Source: Deroplatys truncata
Taxonomy: Eukaryota > Arthropoda > Insecta > Mantodea > Mantidae
Direction: 5' to 3'
Assembly (NCBI GenBank): GCA_030765065.1
Contig: CM060988.1
Span: 176,369,065-176,433,064, forward strand
DNA: 64,000 bases
In this document: one piece after another, positions 10,423 to 20,414 of the stretch
How positions within the stretch are numbered: the stretch's first letter is position 1
Layout of the letters: each line of letters starts with the position of its first letter
Notes under the pieces: generated by a model
Database searches by the model: none
The model's input: the letters and a program-made list of their open reading frames with translations, nothing else
What the model was told of the DNA's origin: nothing
Made by a program: the position numbers and the translations under genes

Positions 10423-11292
10423 TGTGGCAGTATTTTATATCACAACATTGTAAATGCCAGAGTGATTGTAGTGTAAATTTGCATTTTGTATGACAATGAT
10501 TTGAGATGTTTGTTAATTATAAGCATTGTTAGGAAATAAATTTACACTGCCTCACTGAAACTGACAATAGGAGCGGGTAACAATGAGCGAGGGGGTGAGT
10601 TGTTTATCAATTAGGAGAAAGAAACAAATGACGTCACAGTAGCGCACTTTTCTGTAGAAATGGAGGGAATATTTTCCCTAGAGCATATGTGTTCGTAATT
10701 TTAATTGGATAAAAAAAATAGACGCTAATGTTGGCGCGTTTTATTAACCAATAGCAGCTGTGTTATAATGTTTAGGCATATCAGGGTGAGGGAGTATAAA
10801 AAGCTAAAGCCAGAGACGGGTAACGCTCAGTCCAACAGAATCATTCGTGGGTTACACGTCACACAGTTCTACAGAATAATTCACAACGCAAACGTCGCAC
10901 AGTTCAACAGAATCATCCACGGGTTATACGTCGCGCAGTTCTACAGAATCTCTCGCGTCGTAAAGTTAGTTACAAAATGTGAAATACTAGAATTAATAAT
11001 GTGCGGCAAATAAGTGATTATAGTTACATTCGAAAATATAACAGTTTCAGTCAGGCGTGTATCAAGAGTAAATATGTGAAATTAATTAATTGTGACGGAA
11101 ATAAAAGTGTAAAAACAAATTCTTTTATCAGTGTTATCTTTTAGTAACAACTCCTTTCCGTTTACACACCCTGTTCAAGAGATTTGCTCGACCGAGTAAT
11201 AATAGCTAGCCGGATGACAAAGAACCCAAAATTCAAACTAGTAATACAATAACAGGCGCTCAGCAATAAGATAACACGAAGTTACCGCGACA
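10423..11292 (+). mobile_element. Solo LTR, 870 bp, with AAGT target duplication
   Basis: Starts TGTGGCAGTATTTT and ends CCGCGACA, flanked by AAGT on both sides. LTR anatomy is clear: CCAAT (AACCAATAG, about 10748), TATA box (GAGTATAAAAAG, about 10791-10802), a tandem 36-bp array (about 10826-10970), and a polyadenylation signal (AATAAAAG, about 11099). An 81-residue frame over the array merely reads the tandem unit. No gag, pol or second LTR adjoins, so it is a solo LTR left by recombination. It closely matches the older minus-strand LTR at 53080-54958. A 4-bp duplication fits Ty3/Gypsy or BEL-Pao elements. Confidence 0.9.
10826..10970 (+). repeat. 36-bp tandem array inside LTR (about 4 units)
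   Basis: Units of the type CAGTTCTACAGAATCATTCA followed by an ACGGGTTACACGTCGC-like half repeat about four times, visible as 12-residue periodicity (AQFNRIIHGLYV) in one frame. It lies just downstream of the TATA box, in the transcribed part of the LTR. The related LTR at 53391-53540 has about five units. Confidence 0.85.
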
Positions 11293-11322
11293 AAGTTACC
11301 CCCTCAACACAGAGGAGGCTAA
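11293..11322 (-). repeat. tRNA-like segment, second half, with AAGT duplication
   Basis: Begins with the right-hand copy of AAGT. Joining it to 10422 restores the tRNA-like stretch interrupted by the LTR. Confidence 0.45.
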
Positions 11323-12072
11323 AAGCTTGTTCTTCTACCTACTTCTTGCTAATCGAATTAAGCTTTAGGTTTACATTTACACATTTCGCTCTAGCTAAAA
11401 GAATGTTTTGTTTTGAGTTATTCTGTTCAGACACACAGGATCTTTTAAAAAAATTTTTTTTTTTTGTATTCTTGGGCCCTCAAAACACTATCTACGATGA
11501 AATCACGATTTGAAATACTTGGGTAAGTGTAAAATATTTGACAATTCAAACCGATATCAACGAATACTTCGCAAATCCTTAATACCAGAAACATCTTTAG
11601 TATCTAGAAATACATCCTTTCTTTGTCCATCCCTTACGGTTTATCGCTTGTATATACAATTGATTAAATTGAAGAGGATTGCATACGTTATTCCCAGAAA
11701 ATTCAAGATATAAATTGTATTTGTCATGTAAATATGTTAAATAAGTGATATTTTAATCAAATTCGTTAGAGCTTTATTTAAAAAAAACTTTTTCCATGTT
11801 TAAGTGTATTTGGAGTGGGAAAAATTTCTTAAAAATCTTCAAGTCGCATTTTAAAAGATCTACATTTAAATACGAAGTTTGGTATCTAACCGGCTTTTCG
11901 TTTTTGAGTTATAGTGATCACACATACAGACCAGTTTCCAAAAGTCATTTATTTTTGCATTCAAGGGGCCTCGAAACATGTATTTCGGATGGATTAACGA
12001 TATCGATGTAGAATTTTTGGGTGAAATACAACACCTCAATCTACTAGGTACGTGGTAGAGAAAGCAAAAATA
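11321..12072 (+). repeat. ACTTTCTCTACT family, diverged copy with internal deletion
   Basis: Head part (CTTGTTCTTCTACCTACTTC, ACATTTACACATTTCGCT), then a jump to a tail block (TTTTGAGTTATTCTGTTC..., 11411-11530), then middle and second tail ending ACGTGGTAGAGAAAGCAAAA. Probably two overlapping partial copies. Confidence 0.75.
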
Positions 12073-12760
12073 TCTATAAATTAATTTGAAATTAAAGTAG
12101 GAAAGGAATTGGTAGGGTGCATAAGTATGTCAATAAAGAGTCAATATAGGTTATTTCGAAACTTAAGACTTCATTCCATTCTTTGTAACACTGTATTTTT
12201 TGAGAACTCCCAAGAGGGAATTTCGTGCATCCTTTTGCAGGTGCTATATAACGTTTTCGCTATTAAAATCACTGCCCTTTTTGGACTTTTCCCAGTAGTG
12301 GTGATGTTTCTTTTTGTAATTCCCTAGAGACCAGCAACGTGTTAACAAAGAAAATCAATACGCTTTACATCACGCTGATATCAAAACTGGAGAAAAGAGG
12401 ATTCCTTTGAAGCGGCCTGTCGACAGATGCTCGAGCGGCCCATAAAGTAACAGGTGTTGCGTCCATTAAAACAGCCTCAACTCTTCCTCCTCAGCGATAT
12501 AAAAAGGCTAATTCTGCACTACTTTGGCATTGGATCACCTCAAGCATTCTCTTCGAGACCCTTTAGCTGTTGTCATGGCAACGCCGGAGCCATCAAGTTC
12601 TACCCAGTAACAGACGTCGTGGCATTTCATCGCCGAAACAACCCACGACGAAGTTTACAAAATCAGCTGCTACTATCTGGCCTTTCTAGACTCTTTTAAC
12701 AATCCTACTTTACTTTATTTATCTGCAGCACAAAATCCAAATTTATCGTTTTTTCATAAC
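12073..12760. other. Unassigned segment
   Basis: About 12370-12700 is less AT-rich, with short frames on + (12454-12699). No domain or repeat ends recognised. Confidence 0.3.
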
Positions 12761-13371
12761 ATTTTTACTTTCTCTACTACGTATAGTAAGTAGGGGAAGT
12801 ATTGTATTCCACCGAAAAATTCGATACCGAGATTTCACCGGAAATACATATTTTGAGACCCCCTGAATCCAAAAAAAGCATTTTTGGAAACATGTCTGTG
12901 TGTGTCTGTGAACAGCATAACTCGGAAACGAACAGTTGGATAAACACCAAACTTGGTATTTAGGCTCAGTATCTTCCAGAGATGCGACACGAAGCTTCTC
13001 AAGAAAATCCCCCCACCCCAAACTACCCTTTACATGGAACATTTTTCGAAAATGTTAATTTTCTCAAAAATGGCTCTAACGATCTTGATTAAAATATCAT
13101 ATGTTTAAGATATTTTCATGACAAACGAAATGTATATCTCGAATTTTCTGGGAATGTCTCCAAAAGTATTCTTCATTGTGAACGACTTTTGCATAACTGG
13201 TAAACCATAAGAGATAGTCAAAATTTTACTACACAAAAAATGTAGATCGCGATAAAATACACAATTTATGCCATATACATTTCTTTTGTTGAGTGAACCA
13301 TTTTAGAGATATTGCTTGTTATTCCCTTAAATTTTTCAATACTTATTTTCTCAAATGGGAATTCGTTATTC
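12761..13371 (-). repeat. ACTTTCTCTACT family, tail-to-middle copy
   Basis: Tail ATTTTTACTTTCTCTACTAC at 12761, then the CACCGAAAAATTCGATACCG, GTGTGTGTCTGTGAACAGCA and CCCTTTACATGGAACATTTT blocks. It stops at GGGAATTCGTTATT, exactly where the next copy's tail starts. Confidence 0.9.
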
Positions 13372-14180
13372 ATTTTTACTTTCTCTACTACGTACAGTAT
13401 GTAGGGGAAGTATTGTATTCCACTCAAAAATTCGATATCGAGATTTCACCGGAAATGCATGTTCTGAGGCGCCCTGAATCCAAATAAAGGATTTTTGGAA
13501 ATATATCCGTGTGTGTATGTGTGTATGTATGTGTGTGTCTGTCTTTCAGACAGTGAACAGCATAACTCCAAAACGAAAAGTTGGATAAATACTAAACTAG
13601 TATTTGAGTTTAGTATCTTCCAAATATGCGACAAGAAGATTTTCAAGAATATTGCCACCCCATCACTACTACCCTTTACATGGAATATTTTTTGAAATAC
13701 TTTTTAAGATGTTTTCATGGAAAATGAAACGTATATCTTGAATTTTCTGGGAATGTCTCCAAAAGTATTCTTCATTGTGAATGACTTTTGCATAACTGGT
13801 AAACCTTACTGCACAAAAAGTAAATATCTCGTAAGAAGATACAATATTTTGGTCGAGTGAACCATTTCCGAGATATTCCTTCTTATTTGTTTGAATTTTC
13901 CAATACTTATACTTTTTCTCAAATGGGAATCCTTATTCGTTTTTCTATTTCCTGGACACACAAAGAGAATGGAATGCTCCACATAGCAACCAGCTGTTAA
14001 AACATTTGACTATCGCTTAAAGCCTACCATATTCCCCTTGCACCTACAAGAAAATTAGGAATAAGGTAGTTTCTGCAAATGTTTATCTCGATTAACATGA
14101 AGTAGATGCAGAATAAGTGTTTGTAAAAATAGTTTGTGCAAGAGTAGAGAAAGTCATGTGAGTACAACAGATCAGAACTT
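13372..14180 (-). repeat. ACTTTCTCTACT family, near-complete copy abutting the previous
   Basis: Tail CATTTTTACTTTCTCTACTA at 13372; head AGTAGAGAAAGTCATGTGAG then ACAACAGATCAG at about 14146-14173. GTGTGTATGTGTGTATGTAT (from 13510) is the expanded microsatellite position. It is inserted in, or recombined with, the copy at 12761-13371. Confidence 0.9.
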
Positions 14181-14199
14181 TTTATATTTTGTTTGTAGA

Positions 14200-14412
14200 G
14201 AAATCAAAATTGTTCGATATACACCATAGTTTGCGGTGGGGGAATTTTCTTGAAAATCTTCGTGTCGTATCTTTGGAACGTTTTGAAAGTGAATACTTTT
14301 GGTATTCAGGGGGCCTCAAGAAAGGTATTTCTGGTGAAACTTTGATATCGAACTTTTGGGTGGAATGCAATACCTTCTTTACCTACTATGTAAATGGTAG
14401 ATAAGGTAAAAA
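14200..14412 (+). repeat. ACTTTCTCTACT family, tail fragment
   Basis: TTTTCTTGAAAATCTTCGTG through TTTTGGGTGGAATGCAATAC to GGTAGATAAGGTAAAAAT, in + orientation next to a - copy. Confidence 0.75.
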
Positions 14413-14970
14413 TGATGGATATAATGGTTCATCACAATAATCTTTAAAATATTTAATTTATCTTTGTGTAAAAATGCTAAAGATAGCAGGTAAACAAGAA
14501 AAACTTGCAGAGAAGTAAATTTTTAATCTTATGGCAGTATCAAAATTGGTTTAAATTACTAAAAATGGAAATTAGTTAATGTATGCCATAAAACCCCAGA
14601 GTTTTAACAATAGGAGAAACTTAACAAGACATTTTTCTAAACGAGAAGCGAGCATAATCTTAAGCGTGCTCTTACTTAATAATTCAGTTCTGATTAACGC
14701 TACATTTTCCGTCACTTGTTTCCGTTTAGTTTACTGTCTCTGCACCAAGTGTCGCTAGCATCTGATGTTTCGCACGTTCCAGGGATTACAGCGGATCAGG
14801 CAATGTCTACCAAGCTTATTCTTTATCCCAACTCTGCATAGAGGATCATTAAGACTCATTTTCGAGTCCTAAATACTATTAAAACTAAAACTGTTGCTAG
14901 GTGTTGCGAACCTCAAACACTAACTAAAATGTTTACAATTCTTATGCTCTACATTTGAATGACTTGCTTA
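14413..14970. other. Unassigned segment
   Basis: No coding or repeat homology recognised. Confidence 0.4.
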
Positions 14971-15048
14971 TTTCTTTCTCTACTATTCCACCCAAAAATT
15001 CGATTCCGAGATTTCATTGAAAATGCATGTTTTGAGGCCTCCTAGATA
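14971..15048 (-). repeat. ACTTTCTCTACT family, 78-bp tail fragment
   Basis: TTTCTTTCTCTACTATTCCA, CCCAAAAATTCG, AGATTTCATTGAAAATGCAT: a tail with an internal deletion, directly before a + copy. Confidence 0.75.
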
Positions 15049-15049
15049 A

Positions 15050-15830
15050 AAAATTCTGATGTGTTACACTCGCATGACTTTCTCTACTCTTGTACAAACT
15101 ATTTTTACAAACATTTATTCTCCATATGCTTCATGTTAATCGAGATGTTAATCTTGTTGCTAATTTTCTTGTAGGTGCAAGGGGAATTTGTAGGCTTTAA
15201 GCGATAGTCAAATCTTTTAAGAGCTGGTTGCTATGTGGAGTATTCCATTTTCTTGGCATTACCAGGGCATAAAAAATGAATAACGAATTCCCATTTGAGA
15301 AAATAAGTATTGAAAAATTTAAGGGAATAACAAGCAATATCTCGAAAATGGTTCACTCAACAAAAATGTGTATGAACATAAATTGTGTATTTTAACGCGA
15401 TCTGCATTTTTTGTGTAGTAAACTTTTGTGTATCTCTTATGGTTTACCAGTTATGCAAAAGTCGTCCACAATGAAGAGTACTTTTGGAGACATTCCCAGA
15501 AAATTCAAGATATACATTTCATTTGTCATGAAAATATCTTAAACATATGATATTTTAATCAAAATCATTAGAGCCGTTTTTGAGAAATCTAAAATTTTCG
15601 AAAAATGTTCCATGTAAAGGGTAATCTGAGGTGGGAGGACTTTCTTGAAAACCTTCGTGTCGCATCTCTGGAAGATACTGAACCTAAATACCAAGTTTGG
15701 AGTTTATCCAACTGTTCGTTTCTGAGTTATGCTGTTCACAGACACACACACGGACGTGTTTCCGAAAATGCTTTTTGGGTGGAATATAATGCTTCCCCTA
15801 CTTACTATACGTAGTAGAGAAAGTAAAAAC
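15050..15830 (+). repeat. ACTTTCTCTACT family, complete copy with short tail deletion
   Basis: Head TTCTGATGTGTTACACTCGC then GACTTTCTCTACTC; tail TACGTAGTAGAGAAAGTAAA. About 65 bp are missing before the tail (GCTTTTTGGGTGGAATATAA junction). Confidence 0.92.
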
Positions 15831-16268
15831 ATATTTTGAAAAACGTCCGCGTGTGCATACCTTAAAAACGAAAAGTCAGATAAACAGTAAACTTGGTACA
15901 GGTTCAATACGTTCTAAAGATGCGACACAAAGATTTTCAAGGTAATCCCCCACCCCAAACTACCCTTTATATGAAAAATTTTAGATATTTTTTATTTTCT
16001 AAACAATGGCTGTAACGATTTTCATTAAAATGCCATATATTTATATTTTATGGCAAATGAAATGTATATTTTGAATTATCTGGGTGTAGTCTTTGAAGTC
16101 CTCTACATTCGGAAAGAATTTTTTATAATTTTGTATAACTAGTAAATGTTCAGTGATAGACGAAAACGTACCTCACAAGAAATGTAGATCTCTTTAAAAC
16201 ACACAATTTATTTTGAATAACATTTTTGTGGTATAAGTCGTTTCCGAGATAGACATTATTAATGGTTC
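15831..16268 (-). repeat. ACTTTCTCTACT family B, minus copy, part 1
   Basis: Tail-truncated minus copy (TTTGAAAAACGTCCGCGTGT, CCCTTTATATGAAAAATTTT, TTGTATAACTAGTAAATG) up to ATTATTAATGGTTC, where a SINE is inserted. Confidence 0.85.
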
Positions 16269-16526
16269 TTTCTTTTTTTTTAATTGTGGATGCTCTTAAG
16301 TGTTTAAGCGCCCCATTCTACATTGCACGAAACTTTTGGTCTTGAGGTTCTTTTACGTGCTGTAAATCTACGACACGGGACCACATACTTTACTTCCCTT
16401 CCGAAGGAAGCCATGCTAAGTATTTTTACGCCCGAAAAAAATCCATCGCCCTTCGCTGGGTTTGAACCCACGACCTCGGGAAACTAGAGGCTAGCATGGT
16501 AACCACTACACCACAGAGGACGACAA
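16269..16526 (-). mobile_element. tRNA-derived SINE with target-site duplication
   Basis: On -, the 5' end is tRNA-like: TCCTCTGTGGTGTAGTGGTT (A box), an arm ending TTTCCCGAGG, then GTCGTGGGTTCAAACCCAGC (B box). A tRNA-unrelated body follows and ends in an A-rich tail (TTCTTTTTTTTT read on +, 16268-16279). It splits a subfamily B copy, and about 13 bp around TAATGGTTC occur on both sides (16256-16268 and 16527-16539, two mismatches). This is the best-defined SINE insertion in the window. Pol III transcription and LINE-driven retroposition are family knowledge. Confidence 0.85.
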
Positions 16527-16838
16527 ATACTAATGGTTCGAATTATTCATAACTTGATCCGTAAAAAATCCTTTCAACATTCAGGTGTTTCTCGCGATGT
16601 CATGGAAACAGTATGGAATTTTAAGGCCAGCATATAGCGTCCAGTTATTAAACATTTGACTATCTCTGTTCTCTTTGTATCTATAACGAAATGTGTAATG
16701 TAGCTATTTCTGTAATGATTTATTTGGATTAAAATGAAGTAGGTAGATAGAAAATAAGCTTTTGTAAGAATAGTTTGTATATACACTAATAAAGATAAAA
16801 ATTAGAGAAAGACATGTGAATGTATCACATCAGATGTT
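16527..16838 (-). repeat. ACTTTCTCTACT family B, minus copy, part 2
   Basis: Continues from ACTAATGGTTCGAATTATTC through TCGCGATGTCATGGAAACAG to the head TTAGAGAAAGACATGTGAAT. It is collinear with 15831-16268 once the SINE is removed. Confidence 0.88.
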
Positions 16839-17115
16839 TTCCCCATCTGTTTCATGTTAATCTAGATAAACGTTTCTACAAATAGTCCCATTACACATCT
16901 CACACGAGGGCTAGAAGAAACCGAGTCCATACTCAGATATTTAAAAGTGGATGGCTATGTGCTAGCCTTGAAACTCCATTCTCTTTCCTCAACAGTACGA
17001 GAAACAACTGAATAGCAACATCAACTTAAAAGCAAAGTATGAAAACACAAGCAAATAATAACGGATATCTAGGAAATGGCGACTGCCACAAAAAAAAATA
17101 ATTGTAGTTTATCAA
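16839..17115 (+). repeat. ACTTTCTCTACT family C, + fragment
   Basis: TTTCATGTTAATCTAGATAA, CATTACACATCTCAC, GTGGATGGCTATGTGC and a GATATCTAGGAAATGGC block, starting at the head junction of the previous copy (head to head). Confidence 0.7.
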
Positions 17116-17129
17116 ACAATTAATACTAT

Positions 17130-17450
17130 TTTTTTTCTATCGTAACACTTCCAAGATATGCTTTATAACTGATTTGAATTTTCAAATACATATGCTTTTT
17201 TTTAAGTGGTAAGTCGCTATTCGTTTTTTCTCGTGATCATGCAAAGATACTTCAAAGCTATCAAATAGCGACACGGCTTTTTAAAAATCTGTTTACCGCT
17301 TTAGCATACTGTATTCTTCCTATACCTACAATGAAATGTGCAATAAAAGTTTACCTTCATTGACAAAAGTAGATAGAATAATAAGCTTTTATTTGAAAAG
17401 TTTGTAGAAGAGTGAGCAGCGAAAGTCGTGTGAATGTAACACAACATAAT
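17130..17450 (-). repeat. ACTTTCTCTACT family C, - fragment
   Basis: From CTTCCAAGATATGCTTTATA to AGTGAGCAGCGAAAGTCGTG and TGTAACACAACA, head half in minus orientation. Confidence 0.72.
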
Positions 17451-17691
17451 TTTTTTTAAGTAGAGACTAATACTTTTGGAATAAACGTGTGACAAACTTC
17501 TGAGCCAGCTACTCCTGCCCTGAAATTTCAAAAATATAGATGCCAGTTAATGCATTCAACATTTGAAATGCTGTTTAAACAGCTTTGAAATTGAGTATTG
17601 CAGGGACAGGAGTCGCGTTGTAGCTGCCCTTAACATTGAAACCCAAGAGTTTGTTGTATTACCTTCTATTACTATTGTTTTAGTTAAAGGA
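17451..17691. other. Unassigned spacer
   Basis: No feature recognised between two family copies. Confidence 0.4.
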
Positions 17692-18370
17692 AAATCTGAT
17701 GTGTTAAACTCACATGACTTTCTCTACTCTTGTACAAACTATTTTTACAAACGCTTATTCTCCATATGCTTCATGTTAATTGAGATGTTAATCTTATTTC
17801 TAATTTTCTTGTAGGTGCAAGGGGAATATGGTAGGTTTTAAGCGATGGTCAAATATTTTAACGCTGGTTGCTATGTGGCGTATTCCATTCTCTTTGCATT
17901 ACCATAACGAATTCCCATTTGAGAAAAAGTATAAGTATTGGAAAATTTAAGGGAATAATAAGCAATATCTCGAAAATGGTTCACTGAACAAAACAAATGT
18001 ATATGACATAAATTGTGTATTTTAACGCGATCTACATTTTTTGTGTAGATCTACAAATTTTGACTATCTCTTATGGTTTACCAGTTATGCAAAAGTCGTT
18101 CACAATGAAGAATACTTTTGGAGACAGTCCCAGAAAATTCGAGATATACATTTCATTTGTCATGAAAATATCTTAAACTTATGATATATTAATCAAAATC
18201 GTTAGCCATTTTTGAGTAAATTAAAACTTTCGAAAAATCTTCCATGTAAAGGGTAATCTGGGGTGGGGGGATTTTCTTGAAAACCTTCGTGTCGCATCTC
18301 TGGAAGATACTGAACCTAAATATCAATTTTGGTGTTCATCCGACTGTTCGTTTCTGAGATGCTGTTCACA

Positions 18371-18405
<35 letters not shown>

Positions 18406-18538
18406 CATGTTTCCAAAAATGCTTTTTTTTTTGGATTCAGTTTCAAAACATGTATTTCCGGTGAAATCTCGGTATCGAATTTTTGAGTGGAATACAATAC
18501 TTCCCCTACTTACTATACGTAGTAGAGAAAGTAAAAAT
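17692..18538 (+). repeat. ACTTTCTCTACT family, complete copy
   Basis: 847 bp. Head AATCTGATGTGTTAAACTCA then ATGACTTTCTCTACTC; tail TACGTAGTAGAGAAAGTAAA. ACTTTCTCTACT is perfect at both ends in inverted orientation. Contains the (CA)n tract at 18373-18402. Confidence 0.93.
18373..18402 (+). repeat. (CA)n microsatellite inside a repeat copy
   Basis: About 15 CA units at the conserved CA-rich position of the ACTTTCTCTACT family; other copies have three to six units. Confidence 0.95.
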
Positions 18539-18540
18539 TA

Positions 18541-19212
18541 TAATTTGGTTTTACCAGACCCAAACGTAGTATCTTTTCCTACCCAGTGCTGCACATTTAA
18601 AGATTATATGAGAGGCAGTTTCATCCTGTTTGTTACATAGTCTGCATACTGGTTCCTCTCTAAGGATTCTCATTGTATGTAGGTGTTTCCGTAATCCCGT
18701 CAACAGCCCGGTTATCAGGTTTATTTCACATCTACTGAGATTAAGTACATCTTCAGTGAGTCGGGAGGATATGCTGCTCATCATCCTCTTACTGTTCTTG
18801 CATCCCTCTGTTTGAACCTATCGCAGTTGGTAGCTATGATTAATCCACTCAGCAATGGTTCTTCGAGCGAAGTTTAGGGGTACGCTAACAACTGGCTCAG
18901 CAGATCCTTTTCTTTCCAAGATATCTACTTTTTCATTGCCTAAAATTCCCTTATGTCCAGGCCACCACCCAAGATTAACCTCGTGTTTGGGCATTTGCAT
19001 ATGGTTTATTAGGCAGTTCTAGACACACTTAAATGCTATCTGATAACTTGCAATTGCTTATAGCCCTGCCTGACGCCAGAGAAAGTCCAAATGTTGCTCC
19101 CTTTGTAGCCCCTTTATAGATTCTCCCTGACACAGGTTTCATCCTTAGCTTGAAATACAGTGGTATTGCGACCAAGATCTACATAGATATCACACATTGG
19201 TGCTTCCCCATG
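18541..19212 (-). pseudogene. Non-LTR retrotransposon 3' end: RNase H and zinc-knuckle-like tail
   Basis: On -, reading from the mariner boundary: a frame with IYVDLGRNTTVFQAK, then WWPGHKGILGNEKVDIL (from 19000) and, after an interval with stops, LTGLLTGLRKHLHTMRI, CRLCNKQDETASHIIF and KCAALGRKR (18784 to 18551). From family knowledge, W(V)PGHKGIxGNEKAD is the distal part of the RNase H domain, and the CxxC...H...C module follows it in I/Jockey/R1-like elements. RNase H would degrade the RNA strand during reverse transcription. Stops and frameshifts make it dead. Its upstream part continues at 20371-20414 beyond an inserted mariner. Confidence 0.82.
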
Positions 19213-19214
19213 TA
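19213..19214. repeat. TA target duplication, left (mariner 1)
   Basis: TA precedes CGAGGGTGGATTG and recurs at 20369-20370 after the right inverted repeat. Confidence 0.85.
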
Positions 19215-20368
19215 CGAGGGTGGATTGATAAGTACATGACTTTGACGAGAGTAAGCGTTTTAATCACAGGTTTCATGTTTGCACCCAAGTCTTACATCTA
19301 TTCTGGGTATAATCGCAGAAATTCGTCGTCATTTCTTTCTTAGAACATTGTTGGGAGCGTCTAAAATAAGCAGATGTGTGTTGCTTCGTAGAAAATGGAG
19401 TAAAGTGAATTTCCTGTTCTGATAAAGCACTACTTTTTGCGTGATAAGACGGTGAAGTAAACGGAAATGAAAAGTTGAACAAGTATTATGGGGAATCTGC
19501 TACATGGCATGATTCACAAGTGGTTCACAGAATTTCGATGTGGCCATTCGAGCACAAGACATACCGTGCGCACACGACGGCCGCTTGTGATAACAACAGA
19601 AGAAATGGTAATCAAAGTTCACGATATTGTGTTGGATGCCCGCTGAATGAAAATCGTAAACATCTCTAGGAAACGGGTGTATAACATTCTGCACGAATTT
19701 TTGGGGATGAAAAAGCTGTCAGCAAGATGGGTGCCGCGACTGCGAATCGTGTGACCATTTCACAGGGATGTTTCAACATGTTCCAGCGCAACCCAAATGA
19801 GTTTTTGCAGCGTATTATCACGGTTATTATCAACCTGAAACCAAACAAAAATCAAAACAGTGGTTTTTCTTCTGCGAACCTGCTCCAAAGTAAGCGAAAA
19901 CCATTCCGTCGGCAGGAAAACTCATGGCAACTCTCTTTTGGGATTCACAAGGGGTGATAGACATCCACTACCTGGAAAAGGGTAAAACGATCACAGGTTC
20001 ATATTATACGGCAATGCTGGATCAGTTAAGAAACGGTTCTCTTTCACCAGGATAATGCACCCGCACACAAGTCAGCCATTGCAATCGCAAAATTGTGAAA
20101 TTGGGCTACGAACTACTACCTTACCCACCATATTCACCAGATTTGGCTCCGAGCGATTTTTTCCTCTTCGCAAACCGAAAAATTGGCTCGCTTGGAAAAA
20201 ATTCACCTCCAGTGAACACATCATGGCAGAAACAACCTCATTTTTTGGAAGGGTTAAAAACATTGGAGAAACGTTGTACACGTCTTGAATTGAGAAATAA
20301 AATTGATTTTTTGGGAAAAAAAATATGTTATTTTCTTTAAAACGTCACGACTTATCAATCCGCCCTCG
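19215..20368 (+). mobile_element. Mariner element, 1154 bp, nested in a non-LTR retrotransposon
   Basis: Left end CGAGGGTGGATTGATAAGT; the right end reverse-complements to CGAGGGCGGATTGATAAGT, giving about 29-bp inverted repeats flanked by TA. The cargo is a + strand mariner transposase pseudogene. Insertion into the RNase H region of the LINE dates it after that LINE. Confidence 0.92.
19460..20330 (+). pseudogene. Mariner transposase pseudogene (DD34D type)
   Basis: Fragments in order on +: a helix-turn-helix region (WPFEHKTYRAHTTA area), KKLSARWVPRL, RVTISQGCFNMFQRNPN, a WDSQGVIDIHYLEKGKT strand (about 19936-19985), HQDNAPAHKSA (second catalytic Asp, about 20047) and YSPDLAPSDFFLF (third catalytic Asp, about 20133-20171). 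The segment that should hold the first catalytic Asp (xDETWxHH) is deleted: ITV runs straight into a YxxPETK-like stretch near 19817-19840. Several frameshifts also occur, so there is no activity. Catalytic assignments follow Mos1-type mariners. Confidence 0.85.
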
Positions 20369-20370
20369 TA

Positions 20371-20414
20371 TTCCAACTCGAGATCCATTTTAGAGCCATC
20401 TATGTACCAGAGCT
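20371..20414 (-). pseudogene. Upstream piece of the interrupted RNase H domain
   Basis: On -, LWYIDGSKMDLELE is the first RNase H strand (YxDGS(K) with catalytic Asp). Across the mariner it joins HGEAPMCDIYVDLGRN at 19212, so one domain was split by the insertion. A stop codon lies just upstream. Confidence 0.75.

Noticed and set aside
10768..11013. 81-residue repetitive protein (QFNRIIHGLYVAQFYR type)
   Set aside because: The periodicity comes from the 36-bp tandem array within an LTR that is defined by ends and target duplications.
12743..13042. Protein-coding gene (MFHVKGSLGWGDFLEKL...)
   Set aside because: The same frame recurs in many repeat copies with frameshifts at the CA/GT tract and different ends. 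No domain; most likely a repeat shadow.
16440..16526. Functional tRNA gene on the minus strand
   Set aside because: A and B boxes are good, but the acceptor stem is not paired and the sequence continues into a SINE body with an A-rich tail.
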